The notes: generated by a model from the letters alone, not told the origin. 64,000 bases of DNA from Clostridiales bacterium (GCA_021204045.1 JAJQAA010000058.1:1-64000), one strand, 5' to 3'; counted from the stretch's first letter, positions 54,548 through 64,000 are shown. Numbers and translations: made by a program.

Positions 54548-54648
54548 TGCCGCTCCATTCTCTGTTGATATGTCTGCCGCCGCGATGCCACAGGTGAATA
54601 TTCCGGGTAATTTTATACCGGTCAAACACGCATGACTCCACGAATCAT

Positions 54649-55590
54649 TTACAGATCGCTGTACAGATCCTCCGCGTACACGCCGCTCTCAATCAGACTT
54701 CTTATACTCTCCGTCACGGCGGCCTTATCTTCCTGATAGGTAATGCCGAACCACTTATCATTCGTCTCCAGGATTTTCAGCGTGACCTTCCCTTCCCGTA
54801 GCAGGCCGCCGATATGCGTCGGCAGCAGATACTCCGCCTTCTGAGGATTGGAAGGGACAGTCGTTTTAAAGAAGTCAACAAACCCTTCTTCCAGCATTCC
54901 CATATAAGACGGATCCATGCCGGCCCTGGCCGGAAACCCCCAGAAATTCATGGATACATAGCTGTCCGGATCCAGCGCAACGCCATCGGCCTCCGCCCCG
55001 GCAGCTGTTTTCAGAATATTTCCGGTCTCGACCACGTCAAGCGCGTGGCTGTGGCCTTTTTCGACCTTACAGATCCCCCTGGTCACACTGCCGTGGTCAG
55101 ACAGAGTATTCTTAAGAATGAAGCCCGCCATGGCGATCGCGTTGTCCGCGTGCTCATGCGACAGCCAGTCCCGCATCCGCCGGAACGCGGTCTTCCCGTA
55201 ATAGTCGTCCGCGTTAATTACCAGAAACGGCTCGTGAATGAACGGCTTCGCGGATAAGACAGCCTGTCCGGTACCCCAGGGCTTGGTTCTTCCTTCCGGA
55301 ACCGTGTTGGGTCGCGGTATATCCGGCAGCGTCTGAAATGTATAAGCCACCGTAACGCCGAGCCGCACACAGACCTTTTCCACCCGATCGCCGATGCGCT
55401 CCTTAAAATCCGCCTCAATGTCGGGGCGGATGATAAACACAATCTTATCAAATCCCGCCTCAATCGCGTCGTGGATGGAATAGTCCATGATGATTTCGCC
55501 GTTCAACCCGACCGGCTCCAGTTGTTTGATTCCTGTTCCAAAGCGGCTGCCGATGCCGGCGGCCATGATCAGCAGTGTGGTTGGTTGCAT
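54649..55590 (-). CDS. Sugar-phosphate nucleotidyltransferase
   Basis: 313 residues from the ATG at 55590 (AAGGATG upstream). GT-A NTP-transferase: L-I-M-A-A-G-I-G-S-R-F-G near 6-17, Q-L-E-P-V near 23, G-T-G-Q-A-V near 107 and N-A-D-D-Y near 126. Likely makes an NDP-sugar for surface polysaccharide. Sugar unknown. Next to the polysaccharide operon but with higher GC. Confidence 0.83.
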   Translation of the reverse strand: MQPTTLLIMAAGIGSRFGTGIKQLEPVGLNGEIIMDYSIHDAIEAGFDKIVFIIRPDIEADFKERIGDRVEKVCVRLGVTVAYTFQTLPDIPRPNTVPEGRTKPWGTGQAVLSAKPFIHEPFLVINADDYYGKTAFRRMRDWLSHEHADNAIAMAGFILKNTLSDHGSVTRGICKVEKGHSHALDVVETGNILKTAAGAEADGVALDPDSYVSMNFWGFPARAGMDPSYMGMLEEGFVDFFKTTVPSNPQKAEYLLPTHIGGLLREGKVTLKILETNDKWFGITYQEDKAAVTESIRSLIESGVYAEDLYSDL

Positions 55591-55618
55591 AATTCTTTTC
55601 ATCCTTTTTTATTGTTTT

Positions 55619-56767
55619 TTAACGTTTAATCCCAAGAGCGTATCTGGTTCTCTTTTTACATTCTTCAATCATCTCGCTAACGTTCTCGGCATCCAGAATA
55701 TCCCTGATTTCTATTGGCGCACATAAAATTCTGTCCCGGTCTACCCTGGACGGCTGTGGGTGACGACTAAAGCAAGTATCATAGTTCCAATATCCTTTAC
55801 ACCCGATTATTGAGATGCAAATATATACGGTAGAATGTCTTCCCCATGACTTGTATAATTCGGCAGTACCCTTGACAATATCATCTATTGCAGAAATGAA
55901 TTCATCGCTGACCAAATACTTATTTTCCATATGTGTGTTTGTATATAAATCCTGCTTTAATTCTACACTTCCGTTATCAAAAATCGTCAGCAACTCAAAA
56001 TCTCTCAATCCATCGTCTGAGGGAAACCATATTCCATTGACATTAGGAAGCATGCTTCCCATGATATGATTATTCAATCCATAAGGCAACGGAATTCCTC
56101 CAGATTTTCCCCAATCACACATTGATATGAAATCAGCCGGATTTTGAAATGTTGCTGGTATGACATGAATCACACCGAATAAACCAGCGTTGTCTTCCAG
56201 TAATTCCGATACCCGCTCCAATCGAAACTTTTTCATTTCCGAGGCCAAGGATGCTGCATGTAAAAAATTATTGCTAATTTCCGAATAGCTCATAGCTTCT
56301 TTTCGATTTCCATGGCGAATGAAAAAACGAAACACTGTCTGGTTCTCAATCGTCATATAAGGCTTGAAAATGCCTTTTTCGATATGAACTACAACTATAT
56401 AGCCACCAAAAACGGATATAAAATTAAAATCCACAGGTGGCATGGAAGGCATAATTGGAAGCAATATATTTCGCAAATTCAGTTCAAATCGGTCAGTATC
56501 TTCAATATTAATGGGTATTATATCGAAAGCTAACCCGTTCTTCTCGGAAATTCCAAAGAGCAAATCTCCTCCATCAGCATTTGCAAAAGAGCACACATCA
56601 TTGCGGAACTCGTCTTTTCCCTTGGATTTCTGGGATTTGTCACCTTCCAGAAATTCAAATGTTCTTTTATAATCCAAAAACTGAGATTCCCGAAAAGCCT
56701 CATCATTTAAAATGCTATTTATATCATCTTCCGTCCATTCTTTGAATGTTTTGTTATTAATTCTCAT
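55619..56767 (-). CDS. AlbA/Schlafen-type ATP-binding protein
   Basis: 382 residues from the ATG at 56767 (GGGAGCG upstream). The AlbA_2 domain is complete: F-L-D-Y-K-R-T-F-E (E-F-K-type motif), S-F-A-N-A-D-G-G-D-L-L-F-G near 62-74 and D-x-I near 80. The remaining 300 residues are not recognised. Unlike the broken relative at 48-49.6 kb, this one looks intact. It sits between the nucleotidyltransferase and the flippase. Confidence 0.75.
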   Translation of the reverse strand: MRINNKTFKEWTEDDINSILNDEAFRESQFLDYKRTFEFLEGDKSQKSKGKDEFRNDVCSFANADGGDLLFGISEKNGLAFDIIPINIEDTDRFELNLRNILLPIMPSMPPVDFNFISVFGGYIVVVHIEKGIFKPYMTIENQTVFRFFIRHGNRKEAMSYSEISNNFLHAASLASEMKKFRLERVSELLEDNAGLFGVIHVIPATFQNPADFISMCDWGKSGGIPLPYGLNNHIMGSMLPNVNGIWFPSDDGLRDFELLTIFDNGSVELKQDLYTNTHMENKYLVSDEFISAIDDIVKGTAELYKSWGRHSTVYICISIIGCKGYWNYDTCFSRHPQPSRVDRDRILCAPIEIRDILDAENVSEMIEECKKRTRYALGIKR

Positions 56768-56885
56768 CGTCATCGCTCCCGAACCACAATGATTCAACAT
56801 GAATATTCCGACCGTTTCTCCGGAACAACGGTACATTTTCACAAGAATAAATACAACTCTTAATTACCTCGTTAATTTTTTCAGA

Positions 56886-58343
56886 TTATTTATCTTTTCC
56901 CAAAACGATAGTCTTTTTTACCACATCAAAAATCCTTTTACGAAATACTGCTAAAACAAAAGCAAAAATGGCTATAATAATATACTTTATAATCGTATGT
57001 CGATTAAGAAGCATGATTAAAGAACCACAAATTATTACTAAAATAGAAATAAGGAAAAAAGCTTTACCGTTATATATATGTGCACCATTTAAATCTTTCA
57101 TGCTTGTCCTTTTGTAGAAGACATAATGTAAAATGCAAAAAAACATATAACAAAACAATGTAGTATATGCTGCTGCCTTATATCCATATATATTTATAAA
57201 TATATAATTCAATATAAGGTTTAATATAGCACATAAAATAGACGGTATAACAACGGTGGCTTTATGTTCAAAGTATTCCTGCACGCGTGCGAAAAGTTGA
57301 AACAGATAACTAAAGAAAACACCAATGCATATCGGAACAATAATACTTGTACTTTCTAAATATTTGGAACCGCCAAAAACCCAAACTATTTCTTCACTAA
57401 ATAACATTATAAGCCCCAGCAAAACCGCTACCAATGTAATCACCTTACTGGCTGTTCTTGATAATTCTTCATAATTCCCAGCTTGTATTTGCTGATATTC
57501 ATATGGAGCGAAAGAATTATTTATAGCACTGGTAAACAAATTGATCAAAGTTCCAATTGAATATGCAACGCTATATATGGCAACATCATGGCTTCCACAC
57601 ATATAATTTATCATAAGTTTGTCAGAACTTTGTAATACAAATTCTGACAAATGATGCGGTAATAATGCGATGCAAAAAATTAATGAAAATGACCAGATCT
57701 CCTTGTTATAAAATAATTTTCCCTTATTGAAAGTAGAAATGTAAATTATAACTCCGACAATTGCAGTAATAAATGTTTGCGGTATTAATCTGGCCTCAGC
57801 AGTGTGAGACACAAACAAAACAGCAATAACAGCAAAAACAGAAGATAAACCTGTTGTAATCAAAGTGACAAAAATCAAGCTTTTATAATCAAACGTATAT
57901 CTTTTATACACCTGCCAACACTGAATCCCGGAATATGCAACGAAATAAATAAATAGACACAATACCAATGTTTCGGACATTTTCATAATGGCTGAAATTT
58001 GCTGCCTGAAAACCAGATAAATGCATAACCAGATTACGGTGATAATAAGAGTCAAAAAATTTACGGAAGAAAGTACCTTTTCCTTATCATCATATCTTAT
58101 ATATAAATTCATCAATGATTTATATAGAGTTAGACCAGTTACAAGCAAAAGGACAGACTGCCATGATAGATATGTTGAAACTAATCCATATTCAGTTTCT
58201 GGCAATATTCGTGTAAATACAGGAGTGGTAATCATAGTAATTCCGCGTTGCATAAAATTACACAACACGAACCACAATCCGGCCTTTGCTGGCAAGGACA
58301 TCGTTTTATATTTATTTATCAATCTATTTACAACTAATCTCAT
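56886..58343 (-). CDS. Polysaccharide flippase (Wzx/MOP family)
   Basis: 485 residues, 12-14 membrane spans. N-terminal S-L-P-A-K-A-G-L-W-F-V-L-C-N-F and F-T-R-I-L-P-E-T-E-Y-G-L match the PST/Wzx group. It moves lipid-linked repeat units across the membrane. Last of the tightly packed polysaccharide genes. Confidence 0.87.
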   Translation of the reverse strand: MRLVVNRLINKYKTMSLPAKAGLWFVLCNFMQRGITMITTPVFTRILPETEYGLVSTYLSWQSVLLLVTGLTLYKSLMNLYIRYDDKEKVLSSVNFLTLIITVIWLCIYLVFRQQISAIMKMSETLVLCLFIYFVAYSGIQCWQVYKRYTFDYKSLIFVTLITTGLSSVFAVIAVLFVSHTAEARLIPQTFITAIVGVIIYISTFNKGKLFYNKEIWSFSLIFCIALLPHHLSEFVLQSSDKLMINYMCGSHDVAIYSVAYSIGTLINLFTSAINNSFAPYEYQQIQAGNYEELSRTASKVITLVAVLLGLIMLFSEEIVWVFGGSKYLESTSIIVPICIGVFFSYLFQLFARVQEYFEHKATVVIPSILCAILNLILNYIFINIYGYKAAAYTTLFCYMFFCILHYVFYKRTSMKDLNGAHIYNGKAFFLISILVIICGSLIMLLNRHTIIKYIIIAIFAFVLAVFRKRIFDVVKKTIVLGKDK

Positions 58344-58382
58344 AATCGATATAAAATCTCCATTAAAACATCTGATAAAAAC

Positions 58383-58931
58383 TTATTCAATCTTTTTAAC
58401 GAAATGAGCCGGTCTTCCAATATAAACAGAATTGTCTTCATCACAATCAGAAATTACAAGTGATCCTGCACTAATTACCACGCCATTTCCAATTTTAACT
58501 CCGGGCAGGACAATTGTATCCGCTCCAATCCAAGTACCACTTCCAACTGAAATTTCCTTTGAAAATGCATTACCAGCGCGCCTTTCTGCTGATCCGAATT
58601 CATGTGTGCTGTTAATAAAATGAACATTCATAGCTATACTACAATTATCGCCTATATAAATATTATCACCTAAATCGAACCAACAGTCATAATTAATAAA
58701 AGTACCCCCCCCCACACACAATTTCCCATGTCCTGGACCCAAAAAAATTCTCGGGGCGAAATGACACTTTTTACCTATATGATTGCCTGCTATCCTATAT
58801 AAAAAGGGTCTCAAAAATACTGGGCAACAAACATTTGAAGCAATAACATTCAGCCACACATCTGAAACTATTGTATAAATGCCAATTTTTATAGATCTGA
58901 ATTTATTTACTAATCTTTTGATCATAATCAA
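58383..58931 (-). CDS. Hexapeptide-repeat acetyltransferase with G9 tract
   Basis: 182 residues. Left-handed beta-helix O-acetyltransferase (WbbJ/NodL type): hexapeptide turns from ~62, then I-G-D-N-C-S-I, W-I-G-A-D-T-I-V-L-P-G-V near 137 and I-G-R-P-A-H-F-V near 172. A run of nine G on the coding strand (58705-58713) encodes V-G-G-G at about residues 73-76. A one-base slip would shift the frame, so expression may be phase-variable. Overlaps the next gene by 4 bases. Confidence 0.88.
   Translation of the reverse strand: MIMIKRLVNKFRSIKIGIYTIVSDVWLNVIASNVCCPVFLRPFLYRIAGNHIGKKCHFAPRIFLGPGHGKLCVGGGTFINYDCWFDLGDNIYIGDNCSIAMNVHFINSTHEFGSAERRAGNAFSKEISVGSGTWIGADTIVLPGVKIGNGVVISAGSLVISDCDEDNSVYIGRPAHFVKKIE
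58705..58713 (-). repeat. Homopolymeric G9 tract in acetyltransferase
   Basis: Nine consecutive G on the minus strand inside an AT-rich gene. The coding frame is in the ON state here. Confidence 0.85.
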
Positions 58932-59656
58932 GCCTCCAAAAAAGCATTCAATTCTTCTGGTGTTCCCAACACATGTACCTTTTTTTCATTCACAATACTG
59001 ATTGTCACAAGCATACCTTTTTTGATCATAAAATTGTACAATGGCGCAATGTATTTCTCATTCTTCTCCACTCGATTGTCATCTGCATAATATTCATTAT
59101 AAAGTTGCTGGTATAGCCTTGCTGATGAAAAATAATAGGCGCCAAGAGTGCAATTGTCAGATATACGGACTTTCTCTCTAACTTCAATAACCTTCCCATG
59201 GCCATCGAGTTTGGCAAAACTCCAATGATCTCCCTCCGCATGAAAACATGGGATATGCCCATCACCTGAAATATCCTCATACTTCATTTCATAAGGTTCA
59301 ACATATGTATCAATGTTATAAACCATAATCGCATCATCCGGGTCACAATAAGGCATTGCAAGAGCACAAGTTGTAGCCTGTCCATCCGTCATATGATCCA
59401 GTTCAACTATCTCAACATTGCGAATCCCGTATTTTTCGCATTGTTTCCGTATAAAATTTTCACTATGGTCTTCTTTTCTTACAACAAATACATATTTAGA
59501 AATATGGTCATTATATCCAAGCAGGCTGTCCATAGACCACTCAAAAAGCGTTTTTCCCTTTGCCTCAATCATATATTTAGGACAGTTGTATCCAACCTTA
59601 CGAAAACGAGTTCCCAAACCTGCCATAGTAATAATCATCGTCATTTTCTGCGACAT
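58928..59656 (-). CDS. Capsule NTP-transferase (nucleotidyltransferase)
   Basis: 242 residues from the ATG at 59656 (GAGGAGG). I-I-T-M-A-G-L-G-T-R-F near 7-17, D-G-Q-A-T-T-C near 90, N-I-D-T-Y near 113, Y-I-A-P-L-Y-N near 210. Related proteins sit with a HAD phosphatase and an APH-like kinase in capsule loci, activating a small polyol or sugar. The exact substrate is unknown. Confidence 0.82.
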   Translation of the reverse strand: MSQKMTMIITMAGLGTRFRKVGYNCPKYMIEAKGKTLFEWSMDSLLGYNDHISKYVFVVRKEDHSENFIRKQCEKYGIRNVEIVELDHMTDGQATTCALAMPYCDPDDAIMVYNIDTYVEPYEMKYEDISGDGHIPCFHAEGDHWSFAKLDGHGKVIEVREKVRISDNCTLGAYYFSSARLYQQLYNEYYADDNRVEKNEKYIAPLYNFMIKKGMLVTISIVNEKKVHVLGTPEELNAFLEA

Positions 59657-59657
59657 C

Positions 59658-60062
59658 TTAAATCCTCCTCGACTGTTCCCTTGATTTCTTACAGATTTCA
59701 TCCATTTCATCAACTGTGCAATTCAGGAACTCATTCGGGCGCACTGTCCTGTCATCCACATAAAACCCTTTATGTCCTGGCCACGGCTTCCCGTAAACAA
59801 TCTCATCATACGGAATATCCCATTTGTCAAGCCATTCCAGCAAAATACGCGCCGTATTCTTATTAATTAATCCTAAATTACCATTATAAGAATTCATATT
59901 TCTTGATGTATGTAAGATGATCTTTGCGCCACCATCTTTATAATAACGCAGCTTTTCTACCATATCAGTATAAGGAACTAAATCCTCGTATTTTTCATCC
60001 TTTTTCTTGATCGGACATAGCGTACCGTCAATATCAAAAACAAAACTATAATCCTCGAACAT
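59658..60062 (-). CDS. HAD-family capsule biosynthesis phosphatase
   Basis: 134 residues from the ATG at 60062 (AAAGGATAAAAAA). HAD motif I F-D-I-D-G-T-L-C near 7-14, motif II T-S-R near 51, and late Y-V-D-D-R near 99. Small capsule-locus phosphatase, neighbour of a nucleotidyltransferase. Substrate unknown. Confidence 0.83.
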   Translation of the reverse strand: MFEDYSFVFDIDGTLCPIKKKDEKYEDLVPYTDMVEKLRYYKDGGAKIILHTSRNMNSYNGNLGLINKNTARILLEWLDKWDIPYDEIVYGKPWPGHKGFYVDDRTVRPNEFLNCTVDEMDEICKKSREQSRRI

Positions 60063-60079
60063 TTTTTTATCCTTTCCGT

Positions 60080-61717
60080 TCACTCTCTTCTAATCCGTAA
60101 TATATTATCCAGAATCTGAATACCTGTTGCTAACATTGCGTATTGATGTCTCTTACTTTCCCCATGAAGAGGAATCATGCTCAAAAAGAGTAACGCCTCA
60201 ATAAGTTCTATTTTTTCTTTTTCTCCATCAATATTCTCTCTAAATACTGACAGAAGGATTTCATATAAATCATAATCCCTAACTCTGTCATTTACCTGAT
60301 ACTGAATTTCGAGACTACCCAAATTCACATCAACATTGAAAAGATCCTTGATAATAAAATCATACTTGCCATGGATACTATGAAAGAGCTTTGCTAACTC
60401 ATATCTCTCATCACCGTAGATATCATAAGAACCAAATTTTCCTCTCGGATCAATTACTTTAATAAAATTAAAATTACTATCGACCATAATATTAGCAAAG
60501 CACAAATCCCCATGAATAATACAAAAGGATTCAACATCATAAAGCATTTGTGGAATGGATAATTTCAACACCTCTACAATATCATCCAGTGATTCATAAA
60601 CAACTCCATTAAGAGAGAACGGTTTCCGAAAAAATTCTTCAAAATCTTTGTCAGACCGCAATTTGTCAAGCCTTTGAATCGTCTTAGTCAGATACATGTC
60701 CTCCAAAGAAGACTTAATATTTTCATCTTTCACCGTATATCTGGACAAGTCATCACAAATAAACTTTATCCTTTTGAAAACATTTCTCCACTGGCTATAA
60801 TTTAAATCCCCATACAGGAAAAGCTCATGCACCGTATGGTATGAATAATACTCCATTGCAACATATGGGGTGTTATAAGAAGTCGAATAATTAAATATAC
60901 GTGGTCTGATATATTCAACATCTTTTGGGAGTTTTAAATACCAGAGGATTTCCCCGATAAACTTATCCTTATCTGTGCTTGTCTTACGCAATATCCCCCT
61001 TTCCTTATCAATCATAATATGATTAAACTCCCTGGCTTTAACTTCAAGAGAAGAATTGTAATATTTATCTATATGTCCAAGATCAAACCAGTTTTCTGTA
61101 CGTATAGCTTTCAATGGGTGCTTTCTGCTATAAAGCTGCAAAGCATAATAGAAAGTACTCATATGTAAACCATCCGTTTGAAACGCTGTTTCTAAACAGT
61201 TTTTAAAATCCTGCGGATAATACAGCTGAAACACACCCACAAAAAGTTTTTTTGTTTCATCTGATGAGAGGATCTGTTTATCAATAATTTTTGTAATTTC
61301 ACCATCATTTTCTTCAAAATAGGTCCATTTATCATTAAGATAATCTTCCTGGTAATAAAAAGCATCTCCTTCAACGGTAAATATATCATCCATGACAATA
61401 GTATCTGCGAAATTTATAACAATAGGTGATTTCAAATTATCATCAATTGACTCATAAATAGTGTGCCCTAAATCCTTCAGGATTTTAAGATCAAGAAGCC
61501 TAACCTTATTCCCTTCATATTTTCCAAGCCTTCTATGAATTTTCGCTGCCTGTTCAAAGCATATAACTGTCATGTATTTTGCTAAATCTGAATATTGCTT
61601 ATATAAAAAATCAAATACAATATTTTGATTGACCGGATAAATAATGGGTGGTAATTTCCCCATGTTTTGTAACTCTTCCGGAACCAATACGGCAGAAGGA
61701 ATAATAACATAAAACAT
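60080..61717 (-). CDS. Nucleotidyltransferase-like/APH-kinase fusion
   Basis: 545 residues. N-terminal ~225 residues look like a degenerate NTP-transferase fold (V-I-I-P-S-A-V-L-V-P, E-L-Q-N-M-G-K, N-F-A-D-T). C-terminal ~230-545 is an aminoglycoside-phosphotransferase-like kinase with H-G-D-L-C-F-A-N-I near 416 and I-D-P-R-G near 437. Plausibly phosphorylates a small sugar alcohol or choline-like group. With the HAD and nucleotidyltransferase it forms a candidate trio for making a CDP-type donor. Confidence 0.72.
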   Translation of the reverse strand: MFYVIIPSAVLVPEELQNMGKLPPIIYPVNQNIVFDFLYKQYSDLAKYMTVICFEQAAKIHRRLGKYEGNKVRLLDLKILKDLGHTIYESIDDNLKSPIVINFADTIVMDDIFTVEGDAFYYQEDYLNDKWTYFEENDGEITKIIDKQILSSDETKKLFVGVFQLYYPQDFKNCLETAFQTDGLHMSTFYYALQLYSRKHPLKAIRTENWFDLGHIDKYYNSSLEVKAREFNHIMIDKERGILRKTSTDKDKFIGEILWYLKLPKDVEYIRPRIFNYSTSYNTPYVAMEYYSYHTVHELFLYGDLNYSQWRNVFKRIKFICDDLSRYTVKDENIKSSLEDMYLTKTIQRLDKLRSDKDFEEFFRKPFSLNGVVYESLDDIVEVLKLSIPQMLYDVESFCIIHGDLCFANIMVDSNFNFIKVIDPRGKFGSYDIYGDERYELAKLFHSIHGKYDFIIKDLFNVDVNLGSLEIQYQVNDRVRDYDLYEILLSVFRENIDGEKEKIELIEALLFLSMIPLHGESKRHQYAMLATGIQILDNILRIRRE

Positions 61718-61756
61718 TCCAGAATCCTCCCTAATTAGAATAAATTAGATTACATT

Positions 61757-62899
61757 TTAAATGACACTAGAACCAATATTTGATGCCGGAAGACTTGCTA
61801 GTATCTCACATTTCTCGGAATAAATTAGATTACCAGTATAAATACTCAACCAATTTTGGAATGTCCAATTATATATCATTGATTTAGATGAATTATCACC
61901 AGGATAATAAAGAAAATGTATTTTATTTTCCAATTTCATTCTGTCATACTTCGGCCAATACAATTGAACATCATTATGAGAAACACAAATAAGATTATTC
62001 TTTACAAACCCCCAATATGCTTCTACTGTATTAGCAGTTTTTTTTCTTCCTTTTAAAGAAACATAATTTTGTGCAAGCATTATTTCCGGAGCTGATTTCG
62101 CTGTATATTCATATACAGTATCTGTCTGTTTCCATTTTTGCAACAACTTTGACCGTTCTTCATATGAACACTGAAAATCCTGTAAATCATAATCAAAATA
62201 ATGAACGATATCATCTGTTGACCCAAAATAATAAAAATCCGATATAAAATAGGGTATAAACATTGTTGCTGAAGTAGTGCCCTGTCCCACAACAATTCGA
62301 GAAGATTGGTTTAAATACTCAAATCCAGATCCTAATGGGAATTGCTCTAATAATGAAAATAAATATTCAAGTAAAAATGGTCTTTCCAAACGTTGATCTG
62401 TCCTGGTTTTTAAAACATATTCTGCACCATTATCTTTCGCATACTTTAACCCGGCATTTGTTGATTTAACCTGATAATTAATATTACCCATACCTGATTT
62501 ATCTGGAACCCGATTTAACAATACCGTAACTTCCATTTCTTTAATCCGGGAAATAACATCTGCATCGGCATCATCCCAAGTTGAAACAACAATATGCGCT
62601 TGTGGCATAGTTTTTTTATACATTAGAATTGTCTCTATCGTAAAATTACCTTTAACCATAATCGGTCCTTGTAATATAATGAATGTTTTAGGTAATTTTC
62701 GTTGTTCTATCTTTAATTCATATATTTGATCGCTATTAGAAGGTCTCACATTATAGGTGACAATTCCTTCTAAAGATGAGCAGCTTTCCTCGCAAATAGC
62801 ATTCATGCACTCAAATACAAATTTGGAATTAAACAGTGTTCCAATCCTAACAAAAACATGAATAATGCCTCTTAAAACTTTTCTAAAGAAATCGTTCAT
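61757..62899 (-). CDS. WavE-family LPS/polysaccharide synthesis protein
   Basis: 380 residues. L-Q-G-P near 75, S-T-W-D-D-A near 105 and K-T-R-T-D-Q-R near 165 fit the WavE pattern (GT-A-like). Directly after the polymerase gene with 3 bases between. Likely a glycosyltransferase. Confidence 0.75.
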   Translation of the reverse strand: MNDFFRKVLRGIIHVFVRIGTLFNSKFVFECMNAICEESCSSLEGIVTYNVRPSNSDQIYELKIEQRKLPKTFIILQGPIMVKGNFTIETILMYKKTMPQAHIVVSTWDDADADVISRIKEMEVTVLLNRVPDKSGMGNINYQVKSTNAGLKYAKDNGAEYVLKTRTDQRLERPFLLEYLFSLLEQFPLGSGFEYLNQSSRIVVGQGTTSATMFIPYFISDFYYFGSTDDIVHYFDYDLQDFQCSYEERSKLLQKWKQTDTVYEYTAKSAPEIMLAQNYVSLKGRKKTANTVEAYWGFVKNNLICVSHNDVQLYWPKYDRMKLENKIHFLYYPGDNSSKSMIYNWTFQNWLSIYTGNLIYSEKCEILASLPASNIGSSVI

Positions 62900-62902
62900 A
62901 AT

Positions 62903-64000
62903 CTATGCAGTTCCTTCCGAATTGTAATATTCTGATCCATCATATAATTCATGTTCCATCATACACATAAATAATACAGTGACGAATGTCCAGCTGGCTT
63001 TCCACCACCAAAATGTAATATTATACATCAATATTATTTGAAACAGGAGGAACAAAAGATACAAATATCTTCCGTTTCTAGTATATAGATGTATTGCTAT
63101 TAAAAACATTCTGACAAACCAAATTGCAGTTGCTAGTAAACCCAACAGACCATACACATAAGCAATTGCGAATATACCATTATCAACAAGGTAAACATTA
63201 TTATCAAAACCAGCCCTAGATGCTGCGGTATTCCATAAAGTACTAGGATAACCACATCCAAACAAAAGCGTTTTCCATGACTTAGTAAGTTGTGCAAAAT
63301 ATAAAGCTCTACCATATAATCTGATTTCAAGAGAATTGCCTTTTTCATAAACTTCACTTAATGATGAAAATAAAGTTTCAGCATACTGTGAATTTATAAA
63401 TATAAAACCTATTACTAAACACATAATAATGGCGCCAAATTTCGCACCATCGAATTTTTTAAAAAAGGTTATGCCGATCACTATAGAAACAGAAAAAGCA
63501 AATAACTCCAATCTTCCTTTAGAAACAAACAATTCATAGCATGCGGTTAATAAAATCAGGAAAAGGCCAGAGTACTTTCGATACCGAAAAAAATTCTCCA
63601 ATCCTATAAAAGCTATCACTACACAAAACACACTATCTACATATAATCGTGCGCTCCCATAACGTTCATTTATATTAACATGTACAAACCGAATACTATC
63701 AGCTAAAAACGCTTGTGTAACAAAAAGAGCTGTGGAAACTACTCCAAATATTACCAGCCATTTTACAATTGTTTTGCTGTCAAGCATCTCAATTGCAAAC
63801 AGTTTTCTGATAATAAAATATGATATTAAAATAATTAAGAAATTTCTTTGTGGTAAAAGTCCTCTTAACAGTGGCTGTCCCGTCAAGATATTACATTGAA
63901 CTGCTGAAACAAATATCATTATTATAAATATTGTTATTTCAAACCTGAAATGATATTTAATACAGATTCGCCACATAAAAAAGGATATGTACATCCAAAA
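62903..64000 (-). CDS. Wzy-like polysaccharide polymerase, partial at window edge
   Basis: At least 363 residues with ten or more spans. The frame runs to the right edge, so the start may be outside. The large loop contains L-E-I-R-L-Y-G-R near 200 and G-C-G-Y-P-S near 225. Fits O-antigen polymerase or ligase-like proteins: high hydrophobicity, weak conservation. Begins the polysaccharide operon visible here. Confidence 0.65.
   Translation of the reverse strand, partial: FWMYISFFMWRICIKYHFRFEITIFIIMIFVSAVQCNILTGQPLLRGLLPQRNFLIILISYFIIRKLFAIEMLDSKTIVKWLVIFGVVSTALFVTQAFLADSIRFVHVNINERYGSARLYVDSVFCVVIAFIGLENFFRYRKYSGLFLILLTACYELFVSKGRLELFAFSVSIVIGITFFKKFDGAKFGAIIMCLVIGFIFINSQYAETLFSSLSEVYEKGNSLEIRLYGRALYFAQLTKSWKTLLFGCGYPSTLWNTAASRAGFDNNVYLVDNGIFAIAYVYGLLGLLATAIWFVRMFLIAIHLYTRNGRYLYLLFLLFQIILMYNITFWWWKASWTFVTVLFMCMMEHELYDGSEYYNSEGTA

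Overview
The window reads as a chromosome segment of a gut-type Clostridia (Bacillota), most likely Lachnospiraceae. This rests on the conserved block ylxM-ffh-rpsP-khpA-rimM-trmD-rplS-lepB-rbgA-rnhB-yraN, on the two-domain polyphosphate:AMP phosphotransferase, on the long clostridial PRPP synthetase and DUF512 radical-SAM protein, and on the style of the mobile genes. It is placement by gene content and sequence feel, not by a database search.

Layout. (1) 0-3 kb: a YfhO-type membrane protein on the minus strand. (2) 3.4-13.3 kb: a plus-strand surface operon with an AP2-domain DNA-binding protein, a 2,212-residue secreted adhesin-like protein and three TasA/camelysin-like proteins with SipW-type signal peptides. 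(3) 13.3-18.7 kb: a mobile segment with a Tn4451/TnpX-like large serine recombinase, TnpV, small accessory ORFs, a small resolvase, a HigBA-like toxin-antitoxin pair with a consensus promoter and palindromic operator, and an antitoxin whose YoeB toxin is truncated. (4) 18.7-19.5 kb: a 769-bp non-autonomous element with 27-bp terminal inverted repeats and a 5-bp target duplication. It carries hicB and a decapitated hicA and has rewritten the C-terminus of the neighbouring flavoprotein. (5) 19.4-39.9 kb: housekeeping genes, almost all minus strand (flavoprotein, pap, M28 peptidase, aspartate kinase, gpsA, plsY, der, DUF512 protein; prs on plus; pgeF; the ribosomal/SRP block). gpsA has an in-frame amber codon. 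(6) 40-44.8 kb: Uma2-family protein, C39-like protein, KtrB/KtrA potassium uptake, MATE exporter. (7) 44.8-54 kb: an accessory scrapyard. An IS21-family element (2,581 bp, 5-bp target duplication, tandem 22-23-bp end repeats, amber-interrupted istA) splits an already truncated DUF4143 ATPase gene. It is followed by truncated AlbA/Schlafen and PD-(D/E)XK genes, a PRiA4_ORF3-like protein and a DUF3791/DUF3990 toxin-antitoxin-like module. (8) 54-64 kb: VanZ, a nucleotidyltransferase, an AlbA protein, and an AT-rich surface-polysaccharide operon (polymerase, WavE-like, APH-like kinase fusion, HAD phosphatase, nucleotidyltransferase, acetyltransferase with a G9 tract, flippase) running off the right edge.

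The most notable signals are the AP2/adhesin/triple TasA-like operon without its own SipW or sortase motif, the two independent amber codons (gpsA and istA), the two elements with IS21-style ends whose exact target duplications can be reconstructed, and the homopolymeric G tract inside a polysaccharide acyltransferase. No rRNA, tRNA or CRISPR array was recognised.
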